Shown: positions 43,403 to 52,300, counted from the stretch's first letter. The stretch: 64,000 nucleotides of DNA from Marinoscillum sp040222955 (GCF_040222955.1 NZ_JAVKCA010000020.1:186001-250000), one strand, 5' to 3'. Made by a program: numbers and translations. Notes: generated from the sequence alone by a model not told the origin.

Positions 43403-46087
43403 TTACAGCCCTATCAAAATGAAAGGCGCCCAATAGTATGGATCGCTGTAGTCTTTTGATCTCAGAAGGCTGAGCTTGGCTTTGCGCAGGTCATCCGCAA
43501 AAATCATGTTGCCGGAATGGTTGAGGTGCTGTTTGTAAAACTCTATCATTAGCTGAGCAGTGGAAGCATCGGAAACCTGCCACAGCGAAACGATCAGGTT
43601 TTTGGCACCGGCATACATGAGTGAACGACTCAACCCAATGATGCCCTCACCTTTTTCCACTTTCCCGAGGCCCGTTTCGCAGGCCGAAAGGGTCACCAGG
43701 TCTGCACCGATATTCAGACCATAGATTTCGCCGGAGTAGAGGCTGCCGTCTTCGTTTTCGGCAGGGGAGAGGAAAATTCTGGAGAGTGCCGGCTTTGACT
43801 CATTCACGATGCCATGGGTGGCAAAATGGAGGTACTTGTAACTTGATAGTTTTGAAGATTTGAGCACTGATTCTGAGGCTTCATCTTTCAGCAGGATTTC
43901 CGGGGTGTCCTCACCAGCGAGAAACAGGTACCTGATTTCCTTTACTTCCTGTTCGGACCCCGGTAAGCTGGCCATGGTCAGCTCGTTCTGTTCGAAGGAG
44001 ACCGGAGCGGTCAACAATATGCCTTTGGCCATCCCTTCTGGCGCACCTAATTTTTCCACAAGGAGGGAGGCCGCATAGTCATAGGAGATGGCATAGCTTT
44101 CCAGGAGGTAGGTGTTGTTCGCTCCGTCTTTTGAATCACTCAGGAGTGATTCAAAAGGAATGGTACCTAGTAGTCCATCGGGTATGATGGTGAGGCTCTG
44201 AATGCCATCCGGAATACCCGGGATCAGCTGCCTGTACAAACTGATGCTCGAAGACCGGAAGGTGCCCGGAATGTGGTATTTGATGGAGTTGCGAAGCCCT
44301 TTGGTCAGTTGTGCCAGATTATCTGCTTTTGGGAGGCTGTATACCTCAAAGTCTTTTCTGGAAATGAAGAAAACGAAAATGGATTCTTCACCGATGAAAT
44401 AAGATAGAATGCCGGAAGTGGGGGCCAGTTTTTGCTGAAGAGCGGCCACAGAAATATCTGCCTGGCGGTATTTGAGGTTGAAATAGCTCGGGTATTCCTG
44501 CTCCAGGCTGGTAATGAACGACCGGTAGGATTGTCGGGTTTGGAACAGTGAATTTTGCAGGGCGCCGAGTCTGGACTCATCCCTGGTATTGGCCAGGAGC
44601 TGTTCCAGCAGGCTGATTTCGGTTTTCAGACTATCTTCCAGTGCGAGCAGGTGGTTCGGAATCCCGGCAAATGCTTTGGCTTTGGTTTCGTTAATGGCTT
44701 CCAGCAGCACGGCAGATTTGCTGCGCTCACAAAAGGTGAAGGCAATCTCCCGAAAGTACTTTTTCTGAAAGGTCTTGTCACTCAGGTACAGCGCTGCCCG
44801 GATGCCGTCATCATACACATCTGCGGCAATGTTTCCTATTCTGATCTTATCCCCTTCGGTGAGTCGCTTCTGCCGGATTTGACTGATCAGGTCATCACAT
44901 TTCAGGTAGGTGCTCAGCGCACTTTTAATGTCAGAAGGCTTAAGAGATTTTCCGAAATGGAGTGCCTCCAGCGCCTGTGCTTTGTACTGGAGAGAAGAGA
45001 GGAGTATGTCGGCATTGAAGTAGTCCTGCAGCTCAGGCAAATCGTATAGGGAGCTATACTCCTGGTTTTGCAGGTTGGCATAGATGGATTTCTGGAAGCT
45101 CTCTACTGCTTCTTTGTAATTTTCCTGTTTCAGCTGAACGGAACCAATCAGATAGAAGGTGTTGGCCACCTCTGGATGCTTGCCGCCGTAGAGCCGGATG
45201 TACTGCTGCAATGCTTCCTGCTGAGTCAGTAGTGCCTTGTTGTAATCCCCCTGAGCTTCCAGTATCCGACCCCTGTTGGACAATGTAAAGGCTTTGTTGG
45301 GATGGTCACCGGTGTAGTGACTGTCCCAGATGTTCATGGTGAGGTCCAGGTAGGTGAGGGCCTCACCGAAATTGTTTTGAGCGCTGTTGGCAAAGGCCAG
45401 GTTGCCATAGCAGAGGGCTACGCTGGGGTGATTTTTTCCAAATGCCGCCTGGTAGATTTTCAAGGCATTGTTAAAGTTGATGACGGCCTGCAGGAAGTCA
45501 TCTTCCAGATAGATCAGGCCCAGGTTCAGGTATGAATCGGCCAGGAGTGGGTCTTCGCCCTTGAGTTTTGCTTTTCTGATTTTCAGGGCCCTTTCATGGT
45601 AACTTTTGGCTGTTTCCTTGTTCTTATTGTTCCAGTAGACCACTCCCAGGTCATTGTAGCACTCTGCGGCGGATAGGTTGGTAGGATCGGGCAGGGCTTG
45701 CTCAGCAGCGGTGAGGGTTTCCATGGCCAGGTCGTTGCGGCCTGCTTTGAGGTAGGCTTCGCCCAACAGCAGTTGTGCCTGAAGCTGAAGGGCTTTTTGC
45801 TGCGGCAATACATCGGCTATATAGTCCAGGGTATTTCGGGCCTGGCTCATGCATTGATTGAGGGCACCGGTTTCCATATGGCACTGGGCCATCTTGAGGT
45901 TGCACAGCGCATACTGATCCAGGGTTTGCTGCTGCTGAAAACCAACACTCGCGGCCTGGTAGCTTTCAAAAGCCCGGATGTATTGGCCTTGTTGGAAATA
46001 GTTTTCTCCTGACAAGAAAAGGTCCTGCTGAGCAGCAGTAATGAGGGTAGTCAGGAGGAAGGTAGCAGTTAGTATTCTTTTCATCAT
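43403..46087 (-). CDS. Secreted TPR-CHAT protease
   Basis: 894 residues. A signal peptide is seen at the start (ILTATFLLTTLITAAQQ), then about ten tetratricopeptide-type repeats over residues 25-350 (for example AKSYHERALKIRKAK and EALTYLDLTMNIW), a helical linker, and a C-terminal CHAT domain. The caspase-like dyad is present: His758 in HFATHG and Cys803 in LSACETG, with GLSRSLMYAGA after it. CHAT proteases are mostly known in the cytoplasm (separase relatives, defence effectors); here the signal peptide places it outside the cytoplasm. It abuts the outer-membrane barrel gene with no gap, so the two are a unit. Confidence 0.9.
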   Translation of the reverse strand: MMKRILTATFLLTTLITAAQQDLFLSGENYFQQGQYIRAFESYQAASVGFQQQQTLDQYALCNLKMAQCHMETGALNQCMSQARNTLDYIADVLPQQKALQLQAQLLLGEAYLKAGRNDLAMETLTAAEQALPDPTNLSAAECYNDLGVVYWNNKNKETAKSYHERALKIRKAKLKGEDPLLADSYLNLGLIYLEDDFLQAVINFNNALKIYQAAFGKNHPSVALCYGNLAFANSAQNNFGEALTYLDLTMNIWDSHYTGDHPNKAFTLSNRGRILEAQGDYNKALLTQQEALQQYIRLYGGKHPEVANTFYLIGSVQLKQENYKEAVESFQKSIYANLQNQEYSSLYDLPELQDYFNADILLSSLQYKAQALEALHFGKSLKPSDIKSALSTYLKCDDLISQIRQKRLTEGDKIRIGNIAADVYDDGIRAALYLSDKTFQKKYFREIAFTFCERSKSAVLLEAINETKAKAFAGIPNHLLALEDSLKTEISLLEQLLANTRDESRLGALQNSLFQTRQSYRSFITSLEQEYPSYFNLKYRQADISVAALQQKLAPTSGILSYFIGEESIFVFFISRKDFEVYSLPKADNLAQLTKGLRNSIKYHIPGTFRSSSISLYRQLIPGIPDGIQSLTIIPDGLLGTIPFESLLSDSKDGANNTYLLESYAISYDYAASLLVEKLGAPEGMAKGILLTAPVSFEQNELTMASLPGSEQEVKEIRYLFLAGEDTPEILLKDEASESVLKSSKLSSYKYLHFATHGIVNESKPALSRIFLSPAENEDGSLYSGEIYGLNIGADLVTLSACETGLGKVEKGEGIIGLSRSLMYAGAKNLIVSLWQVSDASTAQLMIEFYKQHLNHSGNMIFADDLRKAKLSLLRSKDYSDPYYWAPFILIGL

Positions 46088-47032
46088 TTAAAATCGATAC
46101 ACGTAGCTGAAGCTGAGTACATTATGCCTGGTGAGGCCATCTGGGTTTACCTCGCGATCCATGAATTTCTGTCCGTAGATCAATTTTACACTGTTGTTGA
46201 TGTTGAACTGGTAACCAAAATTGGCCAGCATATTGAAGGCCATACCGGTGGTGCCATCCAGTTTTTCACGCTTATCTTCATTGAAGTTGTAGACCTCATC
46301 TTTGGTGATCCGATAGATGGCCAGTGCCCCGATCCCAAAGTTGAAGTTAATAAATCGGAAATTTCTTTCTGCTCTCAGCATCACATCGGTGCCTCTTTTG
46401 AGGTCGTTGGCCAGGTTGTATTTTCGGATGTAATCCGGGTCCGGATAGTCCGTCCATTTTCCCCATCTGAAATCATTTTCGTTTTGGTGAATGAGCGGGC
46501 GCTGGATTCCGGTTGCGAAAAGCCACTTTTCATTGATGTATGAAGCACCGGCCACGGCATCATAAGAGCCGAGACTTACCTGATAGTACATGGGCAGGTG
46601 TCCACTGCCAAATTCGGAGTTACTGTTTTCTATGTCCGATTTACCGGAGGGGATTTTCCCGCCAAGGGTAATGCCCACGGTGCTGCCATTGCTCAGCCGG
46701 ATGGACCTGGACGCGCTGATGGACAGGTCTCCCAGCCCCTGTGTTTCACCAAGGCTACCGCTCACCATCTGATAAGGCACCTTCACCTGGATGGCATAGT
46801 AGTCGTTGATCCCGAAGGTCATGTCTGAGGTAAGGACCGTGATGATGGGGGTGAGGAGGGAAGTACCCCGGTAGTAGTTGAGCTCCAGTGACCTCAGTTT
46901 GAAGTTTACCTTTTTGCTGTAGGCCTGGTCTGGCTTCATAGCCCCCATGGTGCAGAATCCCGCGTCGCTGCATCCCTGGGCATGGGAGAGGTAAGCGCTA
47001 AAGATGATGATGGCGGTGATAAAATGGCGCAT
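46088..47032 (-). CDS. Outer-membrane beta-barrel protein
   Basis: 314 residues with a signal peptide (IIIFSAYLSHAQ) and alternating amphipathic strands ending in VLSFSYVYRF, the aromatic C terminus of an outer-membrane barrel. A two-cysteine stretch GCSDAGFCTMG starts the mature protein. No known transporter family was recognised. Its stop codon is directly followed by the ATG of the TPR-CHAT gene, so they are translated together; the barrel may anchor or secrete the CHAT protein (inference). Confidence 0.7.
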   Translation of the reverse strand: MRHFITAIIIFSAYLSHAQGCSDAGFCTMGAMKPDQAYSKKVNFKLRSLELNYYRGTSLLTPIITVLTSDMTFGINDYYAIQVKVPYQMVSGSLGETQGLGDLSISASRSIRLSNGSTVGITLGGKIPSGKSDIENSNSEFGSGHLPMYYQVSLGSYDAVAGASYINEKWLFATGIQRPLIHQNENDFRWGKWTDYPDPDYIRKYNLANDLKRGTDVMLRAERNFRFINFNFGIGALAIYRITKDEVYNFNEDKREKLDGTTGMAFNMLANFGYQFNINNSVKLIYGQKFMDREVNPDGLTRHNVLSFSYVYRF

Positions 47033-47118
47033 AGTTTATCGTTTGGAAGAAAAACAACAGTTTGTTGCTAACCCCGTACGACGAATGTATGGAAAACGGG
47101 GCTTTAAAAAGTGCAAGC

Positions 47119-47126
47119 CAAAGTTA
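47119..47126 (-). promoter_or_regulatory. -7 element upstream of the barrel-CHAT operon
   Basis: Minus-strand TAACTTTG, an exact TAnnTTTG match, 86 bases before the barrel gene ATG. The rest of this intergenic stretch is AT-rich with no other recognised signal. Confidence 0.35.
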
Positions 47127-47221
47127 GAATTTTTTAATTTTTTTTCATAGCCCATTAAACCATCCACTCCATGTGCTGTCAAAGGGTGCGAAATCAATTT
47201 AGGAATCAAAAAAATAGTATC

Positions 47222-48088
47222 ATGAAGAAGTTATCATTTTTAATGTCCGTTTTGACAGCCTTGTTTTTAGCCCTGCTTTTTACTGCTTGCCAGGACGACA
47301 CAGGGGCGATGGAGAGTAGCTCCCTGTCTGAGACTGCCTCAGTAAGTGTGAGCTCTGAGGCTTCGGTGGCCTCCAGTATGGAGGATGTGGATTTGCTGGC
47401 AGATGCCGGGATGGAACTGTTTGCCAATTCGGGGCGCGGGTTAAGAGACCATTTGCTGGAATGCGCGGAGGTGGAGCACGATACGGCCAGCAACCTGATT
47501 ACCATTGATTTTGGCGATGGCTGCGAGGACCGGTTTGGCACCTGGCGAAGTGGTAAGATCCTGATAGAATACAATGAGCGGAAGTATGTGCCGGGGGCTT
47601 ACAGGATTGTCACTTTTGAGGATTTCTTCCTGGACAGTGTGCAGGTGGAGGGAACGCGTACCATCACCAACGTGACGAATACCTCAGAGGCGGGGATTGC
47701 TTTCGAAACCTCATTGGTGGGGGGTAAGCTGACCTTTCCGGATGGCAGCACCATCACCCGGGATGCGGAGCATCTGAGAACCCTCTATGTGGGTGAGGAG
47801 CGCGAGGACAACTATGCCTCACTGTCGGGCAGTGCCAGTGGTACACTGCAGAATGGAGATGCCTACAGCTCCACCATCATGGAAGACCTGATCTTTAAGA
47901 GAGGCTGCAAAACCACAGGTGTACACATCCCGGTGGCGGGTGTACTGGAGATCGTCTCTGGTGATCGCACGGTGGTGATTGACTATGGCGATGGGGAGTG
48001 TGATAACCTGGCAGAGGTGACCATCAATGGTGAGACTGAAACCATCGAGGTAGAACCCCGGGGCAGAAGACCCCACAGAAGAGGATAA
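47222..48088 (+). CDS. Lipoprotein of unknown function
   Basis: 288 residues from the ATG at 47222, which starts a clear lipoprotein signal (MKKLSFLMSV..., Cys23 in LLFTACQDD); an ATG at 47171 would put 17 polar residues before it and is rejected. A serine-rich stretch (30-55) precedes a beta-rich body with two similar halves, each with a TIDFGDGCEDRF or VIDYGDGECDNLAE segment. The C terminus is Arg-rich (PRGRRPHRRG). It is divergent from the barrel-CHAT operon. No family is recognised. Confidence 0.6.
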   Translation: MKKLSFLMSVLTALFLALLFTACQDDTGAMESSSLSETASVSVSSEASVASSMEDVDLLADAGMELFANSGRGLRDHLLECAEVEHDTASNLITIDFGDGCEDRFGTWRSGKILIEYNERKYVPGAYRIVTFEDFFLDSVQVEGTRTITNVTNTSEAGIAFETSLVGGKLTFPDGSTITRDAEHLRTLYVGEEREDNYASLSGSASGTLQNGDAYSSTIMEDLIFKRGCKTTGVHIPVAGVLEIVSGDRTVVIDYGDGECDNLAEVTINGETETIEVEPRGRRPHRRG

Positions 48089-48119
48089 TTGTTAGCGTTG
48101 GGTTTTATATCAGGTAGGT

Positions 48120-48152
48120 GGGGTCGCGTCTGGGATGCGGCCCCTATTTTTT
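48120..48152 (+). terminator. Terminator after the lipoprotein gene
   Basis: GGGGTCGC (48120-48127), 9-base loop, GCGGCCCC (48137-48144) with one G:U pair, then TATTTTTT. It lies 32 bases after the stop and marks the left edge of the accessory region. Confidence 0.75.
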
Positions 48153-48165
48153 GTGGTTGATCCTG

Positions 48166-48306
48166 CTACCTTGGAAATTCATCGATTCTGGAATAGTAAT
48201 AAACATTTCCATGTTCGTTGCTCGGTTTCATGATCAATAAACCCTTGCCGAAGGAGATCTCATACTTCTGGTTATCAATGGTTCGATTCAGTCTGTTCTT
48301 TTTATT
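48166..48306 (-). pseudogene. Possible 3' remnant of a lost gene
   Basis: An open frame of 46 codons without a usable start ends in TAG at 48166. It reads like coding sequence: RTIDNQKYEISFGKGLLIMK, then PSNEHGNVYYYSRIDEFPR. Its open part begins where the RloB-like gene ends. It may be the tail of a gene cut by arrival of the defence pair. The 213-bp gap 48089-48301 otherwise holds only the terminator. Confidence 0.35.
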
Positions 48307-48913
48307 TCAGTTCGATAAGAAATTTAACGAGTTCATGAATTGTTACATATGGATTTAATTCCCAAATCGGGATTCCAGCGTCAATGTCTACTTGTTTATT
48401 CCTTCTAAGCCTTTCTGCGTTACTGTCTGCTTCTTCAAATCGATTTCCCAATATTGGGAGCAACCTTGTTTTTCCGGGTTCATAGTCGTTGATGAAGTTT
48501 TGTCTTATAAAGTTCTTCACGTCATCTCCATTTGTAAATGGTCTTGCGGAATACTGAAAGTGTAGGATAAACCAAAATTCAATATTGAAGCTGGAGAATG
48601 CTATGTTAACAGTATTGGAATTAGCCTTCAAAAACGCTCTATCTCTGTTTGGTAGGTTGTCATGATCGAAGGCCACCCATACATGGTCGTATGGAGCACC
48701 TTCATATCTTGCTTTTTGCTTCCTCCTAATTGCTTCATTAACAAGGTTGAGAGGATCATGTCTTTTGAAATGTTCAACATCTATTTGAATCCCCCGCTGC
48801 TTTTCACGAGGTAGTTGATTTTTTATTTCTAACAAGTAATTCCTCTCAGTTTGCCCCTCACATAAGATCAAGATTTTTAGATTTAGCTTCCTTGATTTTC
48901 TTGATCTTGCCAT
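48302..48913 (-). CDS. RloB-like (AbiLii-type) TOPRIM-family protein
   Basis: 203 residues. It opens with a basic segment and ILILCEGQTE, then VWVAFDHDN: Glu19 and the Asp83/Asp85 pair fit the acidic metal site of TOPRIM-like nucleases in the RloB family. FSSFNIEFWFILHF is also characteristic. With the upstream ATPase gene it makes an RloA/RloB pair, known as a phage-resistance system of AbiL type and as part of some restriction loci. It starts one base after the ATPase stop. The neighbouring repeats and AT-rich sequence suggest lateral gain. Confidence 0.85.
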   Translation of the reverse strand: MARSRKSRKLNLKILILCEGQTERNYLLEIKNQLPREKQRGIQIDVEHFKRHDPLNLVNEAIRRKQKARYEGAPYDHVWVAFDHDNLPNRDRAFLKANSNTVNIAFSSFNIEFWFILHFQYSARPFTNGDDVKNFIRQNFINDYEPGKTRLLPILGNRFEEADSNAERLRRNKQVDIDAGIPIWELNPYVTIHELVKFLIELK

Positions 48914-48914
48914 T

Positions 48915-50186
48915 TTAAAACGTCATTTCCAATTCATTAATAATTGGAGTTGCACCGAATTTCCCACTATCATACCATTTGTCGTAAGGGACATTAGGAC
49001 GGACGCCACTAATATCAGCCATGCTAAACAGATCGGTTTCACCTCTTTCATTCTTCTCTGCGAACCAAATCTGATCACGTCGAAAAACATCGCTATCAAG
49101 TTGTGAAAGATCATGGGTTGCAAAGATCAATTGGGCATTTTTTTCGTTAATTGAAGGGTTGTGAAAGAGTTTAATAAGTGATTTTGTAATATGAGGGTGT
49201 AGGTTTTTTTCAAATTCGTCAACTACGAGAATTGTACCATCTTCAAAAGCATCGAGAATGATTCCTGTAAGCATAAATAAGCTTTGAGTTCCTTTAGATT
49301 CCTCGTTCTTGTCAAATTCTGTTTCTCCTACAATAGTGTCGTTCTCATAGACATTATGGACTGCCTTAATTTTGTATTTGTAGTCATCTTTGATTCTTTC
49401 AACTACAGAATCGGGTATATCCTGGGGGAGGGGGCTCTTTTCCCAATCAATTACCTCTGACTTCACCTTTGAGATACCTGTATCCAGCGCACAAATGATT
49501 CGATTGAATTTCTCAATGAATTCAGTGTCATCGGGATCTGCTAGCCTTTTGGCGTATAGTTGTTGTATTCTGCTTTCGTGGAAATCTTCAAAGAACGGAT
49601 AGGATGCTAATTTTTCCTTGAAGAAATTGAAGACAGGAATTAATACTTCTACATTATCGAGAACAGCCTTTGATAAGAAAAGTTGATTTGGAAGAAGCTT
49701 CCTTTCAATCGATTTACGGTCACCTTTATAGTGTTCACCAAAAGCAATTGGTGTGTCAATTACTCTGGAGTAAATAACCGATGGTTGCTTTTTTGGTCGG
49801 AATACTAACTCTTCTCGGACAATTGTATCTTTCCTGAATTCTAAGAAAAGAGTGTAAAGAATATTATCAATATAAAAGTCAAGCTCAAACTTGACCGATT
49901 GATTTTTATTTGATCTGTCAAGAAGGAAAGGTTCATATGGCCCTATTTCTTCGTTCGGTTCAAATTTTGCACTTCTAAGAACAAGAAAGTCAATTGCTGA
50001 AAAAGCCATAAGGATATTACTTTTCCCTGAGGCATTTGGACCATATATGACTGATGTTTTAAGAAGTTTTTTGTTGTGAACTTCAACAACGTTATTGTAA
50101 TGCTCTTTGAATGTTGTTGCTTCAAAGGAGAATTCTACTCGATTCTTAATCGATCTAAAGTTCTCTATGGCAATTCTTGATAGCAT
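48915..50186 (-). CDS. RloA-like (AbiLi-type) AAA ATPase
   Basis: 423 residues of the AAA15/OLD-like ATPase group. It starts IAIENFRSIKNRVEFSFEA, followed by the Walker A motif GPNASGKS at 49-56; the Walker B region is ILVVDEFEKNLHP, and FATHDLSQLD follows. This is an SMC-like nucleotide-binding head without long coiled coils. It is the first gene of the pair with the RloB-like protein. In AbiL and related systems the ATPase senses infection and the partner carries out nucleic-acid damage; that division of labour is inferred. Confidence 0.87.
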   Translation of the reverse strand: MLSRIAIENFRSIKNRVEFSFEATTFKEHYNNVVEVHNKKLLKTSVIYGPNASGKSNILMAFSAIDFLVLRSAKFEPNEEIGPYEPFLLDRSNKNQSVKFELDFYIDNILYTLFLEFRKDTIVREELVFRPKKQPSVIYSRVIDTPIAFGEHYKGDRKSIERKLLPNQLFLSKAVLDNVEVLIPVFNFFKEKLASYPFFEDFHESRIQQLYAKRLADPDDTEFIEKFNRIICALDTGISKVKSEVIDWEKSPLPQDIPDSVVERIKDDYKYKIKAVHNVYENDTIVGETEFDKNEESKGTQSLFMLTGIILDAFEDGTILVVDEFEKNLHPHITKSLIKLFHNPSINEKNAQLIFATHDLSQLDSDVFRRDQIWFAEKNERGETDLFSMADISGVRPNVPYDKWYDSGKFGATPIINELEMTF

Positions 50187-50284
50187 TTCTTTATATTAGT
50201 GGGTTTTTGATGCTAATAACGTAAAAAAAATGCAAATAGTTTATTGATTCCTTGTTATTATTCTCGGTGCTGTTTCTTTCTGTA

Positions 50285-50318
50285 GATTTTCAATCCTGAA
50301 CAAACCATTATTGACCAC
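50285..50318. repeat. Repeat 2, copy A (34 bp)
   Basis: Starts GATTTTCAATCCTGAAC and continues ACCATTATTG. It matches two other copies at 53708-53741 and 56444-56478, with most bases shared. It lies ten bases beyond the DinB stop, at the junction between the AT-rich RloA side and the host-like DinB gene. The remaining gap 50187-50328 is AT-rich with no other signal. Confidence 0.75.
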
Positions 50319-50328
50319 CACACCGGCA

Positions 50329-50769
50329 TCACCGCTTATAAAAGATATAATCGGTCACGATGGGTTCTATGCCGTGCTGTCTGAGGTCAGAGATGATCTG
50401 CCCCCTGTGGTGGGTGGTGTGATTGCTTACATGAAACAGTATTTCCTGGATGGTATTCTCAAATTCAGCACCGCTGGAGGTACGGTATTGGATGGGTTGG
50501 CTCAGGTCCGAATCGGCGATAATCTCCATGGTGCGCAGATGATTAGACTGGTCATAGGCCTGGCAGGTTTCGAGGGTGTGGAGCTGATTCACCCCCAGTG
50601 CTTTTTCAGTCACTATTCTGGCATTCCAGATCTGGTGGGCGTTGATCACATGTGAAAACAGGGGGATGGTCCGCACACTGATCCGCTCCTGCTCCCGGAT
50701 GAGCAGCGCCACCAGTTGTTGATTGAAATGGTGCTGATACTCGAATATGTCTTTGAAGAAGGCTTTCAT
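50329..50769 (-). CDS. DinB family protein
   Basis: 146 residues forming the four-helix DinB/YfiT fold. The metal-binding histidines are visible: His40 (LFSHVINAHQIW) and His117/His121 (NHTTHHRGQI). Members are metal-dependent thiol transferases or hydrolases of often unknown substrate. Its base composition is closer to the core genes than to the defence genes around it. It follows the VOC gene after 23 bases, so the two probably share a transcript. Confidence 0.85.
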   Translation of the reverse strand: MKAFFKDIFEYQHHFNQQLVALLIREQERISVRTIPLFSHVINAHQIWNARIVTEKALGVNQLHTLETCQAYDQSNHLRTMEIIADSDLSQPIQYRTSSGAEFENTIQEILFHVSNHTTHHRGQIISDLRQHGIEPIVTDYIFYKR

Positions 50770-50792
50770 GGCTCTTTTACGATCCGCAGGGA

Positions 50793-51173
50793 TCAGGAGT
50801 TGGGTGCCTGCTTAAATTCTCCAAAGTGCCAGAGCACTCCTGAGGGATCATGCATGAAGAGCTCCCGGCCCCAGATTTCATTCCTGATTTCGGAAAACCG
50901 CACGGTGTTGAACCTGGCGGGCAGATTTTTCTTCAGGAGGTCCTCCTGGCAGCGATCCAGGTCGTCCACCTCCAGAAAGAGCATGGTGTTGTTGATCCAT
51001 TCTTTGGCATAGTAGTCCTGCAGGTAAAATGCCAGGTGCTCGTTGACTTTGAACAGGCTCATTTTGCGGTCTATCACCACCTCCTCAAAGCCCAGGAGGG
51101 AGTAAAACTGTCTCGATTCTTCAAAGACCCGGGCTCCTATAAAAGCGCGAATGGATTTGGACTGATAGGTCAT
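50793..51173 (-). CDS. VOC (glyoxalase/bleomycin-resistance) family protein
   Basis: 126 residues from the ATG at 51173; a TTG at 51230 would add 19 residues that fall before the VOC fold. The beta-alpha-beta-beta-beta units are seen as IRAFIGARVFEESRQFYSLLG and MLFLEVDDLDRCQEDLLKK, ending GRELFMHDPSGVLWHFGEF. Metal ligands such as the last glutamate are plausible, but the substrate is unknown. It pairs with DinB. Confidence 0.8.
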   Translation of the reverse strand: MTYQSKSIRAFIGARVFEESRQFYSLLGFEEVVIDRKMSLFKVNEHLAFYLQDYYAKEWINNTMLFLEVDDLDRCQEDLLKKNLPARFNTVRFSEIRNEIWGRELFMHDPSGVLWHFGEFKQAPNS

Positions 51174-51389
51174 GGTGTTTGTAGGGGTTGCCGGATGCGA
51201 TTCATTCTTTCTTAGCCTGTCCTCCATCAAAGCGAGTGTCCTTTTTTAAATGACACAGCAAGAGGATGGGTATCATCAGTTGGAGTGTTTTCAGGTGGTT
51301 TTTCACGGCAAAGGTCAGGTGATTCCTTAAAGATGCCCAAAATAGGTGAATTCAGCCATATGACCCACCCTGGATGTTAAATCCTAGGT

Positions 51390-51442
51390 GCCTGGCTGGC
51401 CAGTCTTGGCTTGCTTGTTGGAGGTAGGGCTCACAAGGGCAG
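51390..51442. repeat. Repeat 1, copy 1 (53 bp)
   Basis: Aligns without gaps to copy 2 (52301-52353) and copy 3 (53804-53856); shared blocks include GCCAG and CACAAGGGCAG. It lies 17 bases beyond the stop of the antitoxin gene. The inner inverted repeat seen in copies 3 and 4 is degraded here. The rest of the gap 51174-51459 shows no other signal. Confidence 0.7.
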
Positions 51443-51459
51443 ATTTGTATGCCCACATC

Positions 51460-51771
51460 TTATGCGATATTTAGTTCGTTGTTCAGGAGCTCAACCTTAA
51501 AATTCACCTTGGCTTTCAATGCCTCAAAGACTTTCAATATCGTCTCGATAGTGACATTTTTGGCGTTGTTTTCAAGTTTGGAAATTTGAGATTTCCGAAC
51601 ACCAATGAGTTCACCGAGCTGTTCTTGTGTGAGGTGCCGTTCCTTACGAGCAACCTTTATCATATCACCAATGAGTTCGAGTTTCAGCTCAAATTCAAAT
51701 TGGTCTCTTCGAGGGGTCCCACTTTTTCCGATTAATAAATCCTGAGCTTCATCTAAACTATATGTTTTCAT
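51460..51771 (-). CDS. higA: XRE-family antitoxin (HigA type)
   Basis: 103 residues with a C-terminal helix-turn-helix at about 38-92 (ARKERHLTQEQLGELIGVRK, then SQISKLENN), preceded by a short acidic segment. The gene overlaps the end of the upstream toxin gene by 14 bases. Toxin-first order with an XRE partner is the HigBA arrangement, in which the antitoxin also represses the operon. The gene symbol is by family only. Confidence 0.8.
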   Translation of the reverse strand: MKTYSLDEAQDLLIGKSGTPRRDQFEFELKLELIGDMIKVARKERHLTQEQLGELIGVRKSQISKLENNAKNVTIETILKVFEALKAKVNFKVELLNNELNIA

Positions 51772-52114
51772 CTTTCTTTATTTTCTGTTCAAAATATTCC
51801 ACCCTCATCTGTTCGGCCTTTTCAATTTCTTGGGAGCTCACTTTGTCTGTTTTCTTGACAAACCCATGGGTGCCACAAACCAGTGTCATTTCGTTATTCT
51901 CCTTATCCCAAAAAGCAAGAATCCGATATTGAAGTCCAGCGTATTTGGTTCGGAATTCCCAAATGTTCTGATTTAGTTTCTTGAAAAGTTTGGGGTCATT
52001 TAAAATCTGCGCTTTCCTGATATTGTAGAATATCTTGTCTTGCACTTTATTATTTTGGCTTTTAATGAACGAGAAAGCCTCTTCTAACAACTTGATCTCA
52101 AACTTTTTTTCCAC
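51758..52114 (-). CDS. higB: RelE/HigB-like toxin
   Basis: 118 residues from a GTG start. FEIKLLEEAFSFIKSQ, IFYNIRKAQ, NIWEFRTKYAGLQYRILAFW and THGFVKKTDKVSSQEIEKAE follow the phage-derived Gp49-like HigB family of ribosome-dependent mRNA interferases; the C-terminal KKTDK and basic residues fit the catalytic surface. The upstream -7 element TATCTTTG supports transcription from here. The antitoxin gene overlaps its 3' end. Confidence 0.82.
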   Translation of the reverse strand: MEKKFEIKLLEEAFSFIKSQNNKVQDKIFYNIRKAQILNDPKLFKKLNQNIWEFRTKYAGLQYRILAFWDKENNEMTLVCGTHGFVKKTDKVSSQEIEKAEQMRVEYFEQKIKKDENI

Positions 52115-52139
52115 TAAATGTTCATTAGCTAATACATGA

Positions 52140-52147
52140 CAAAGATA
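52140..52147 (-). promoter_or_regulatory. -7 element of the toxin-antitoxin pair
   Basis: Minus-strand TATCTTTG, an exact TAnnTTTG match, 25 bases before the toxin's GTG codon at 52114. Confidence 0.5.
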
Positions 52148-52300
52148 GATTAAGTTTCAATATAGGGAAACTTTATTTATCCATTGGTTGAAACAACCAC
52201 AATCAGGTTTACTAAAGTAGCAAGCGATTCCAACGAAAGCACTTAGGAAGATCGTTCAAGAATGAGAAGCCATTCAGCTTGGATTTTCAAATAGGGAGAT

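Noticed and set aside
47171..47221. Earlier ATG start for the lipoprotein at 47222
   Set aside because: It would put 17 polar and charged residues before a normal lipoprotein signal.
50285..50330. Coding remnant in repeat 2 copy A (a 30-codon open frame beyond the DinB gene)
   Set aside because: Copies B and C stop early in the same frame, so conservation is of DNA and not of protein.
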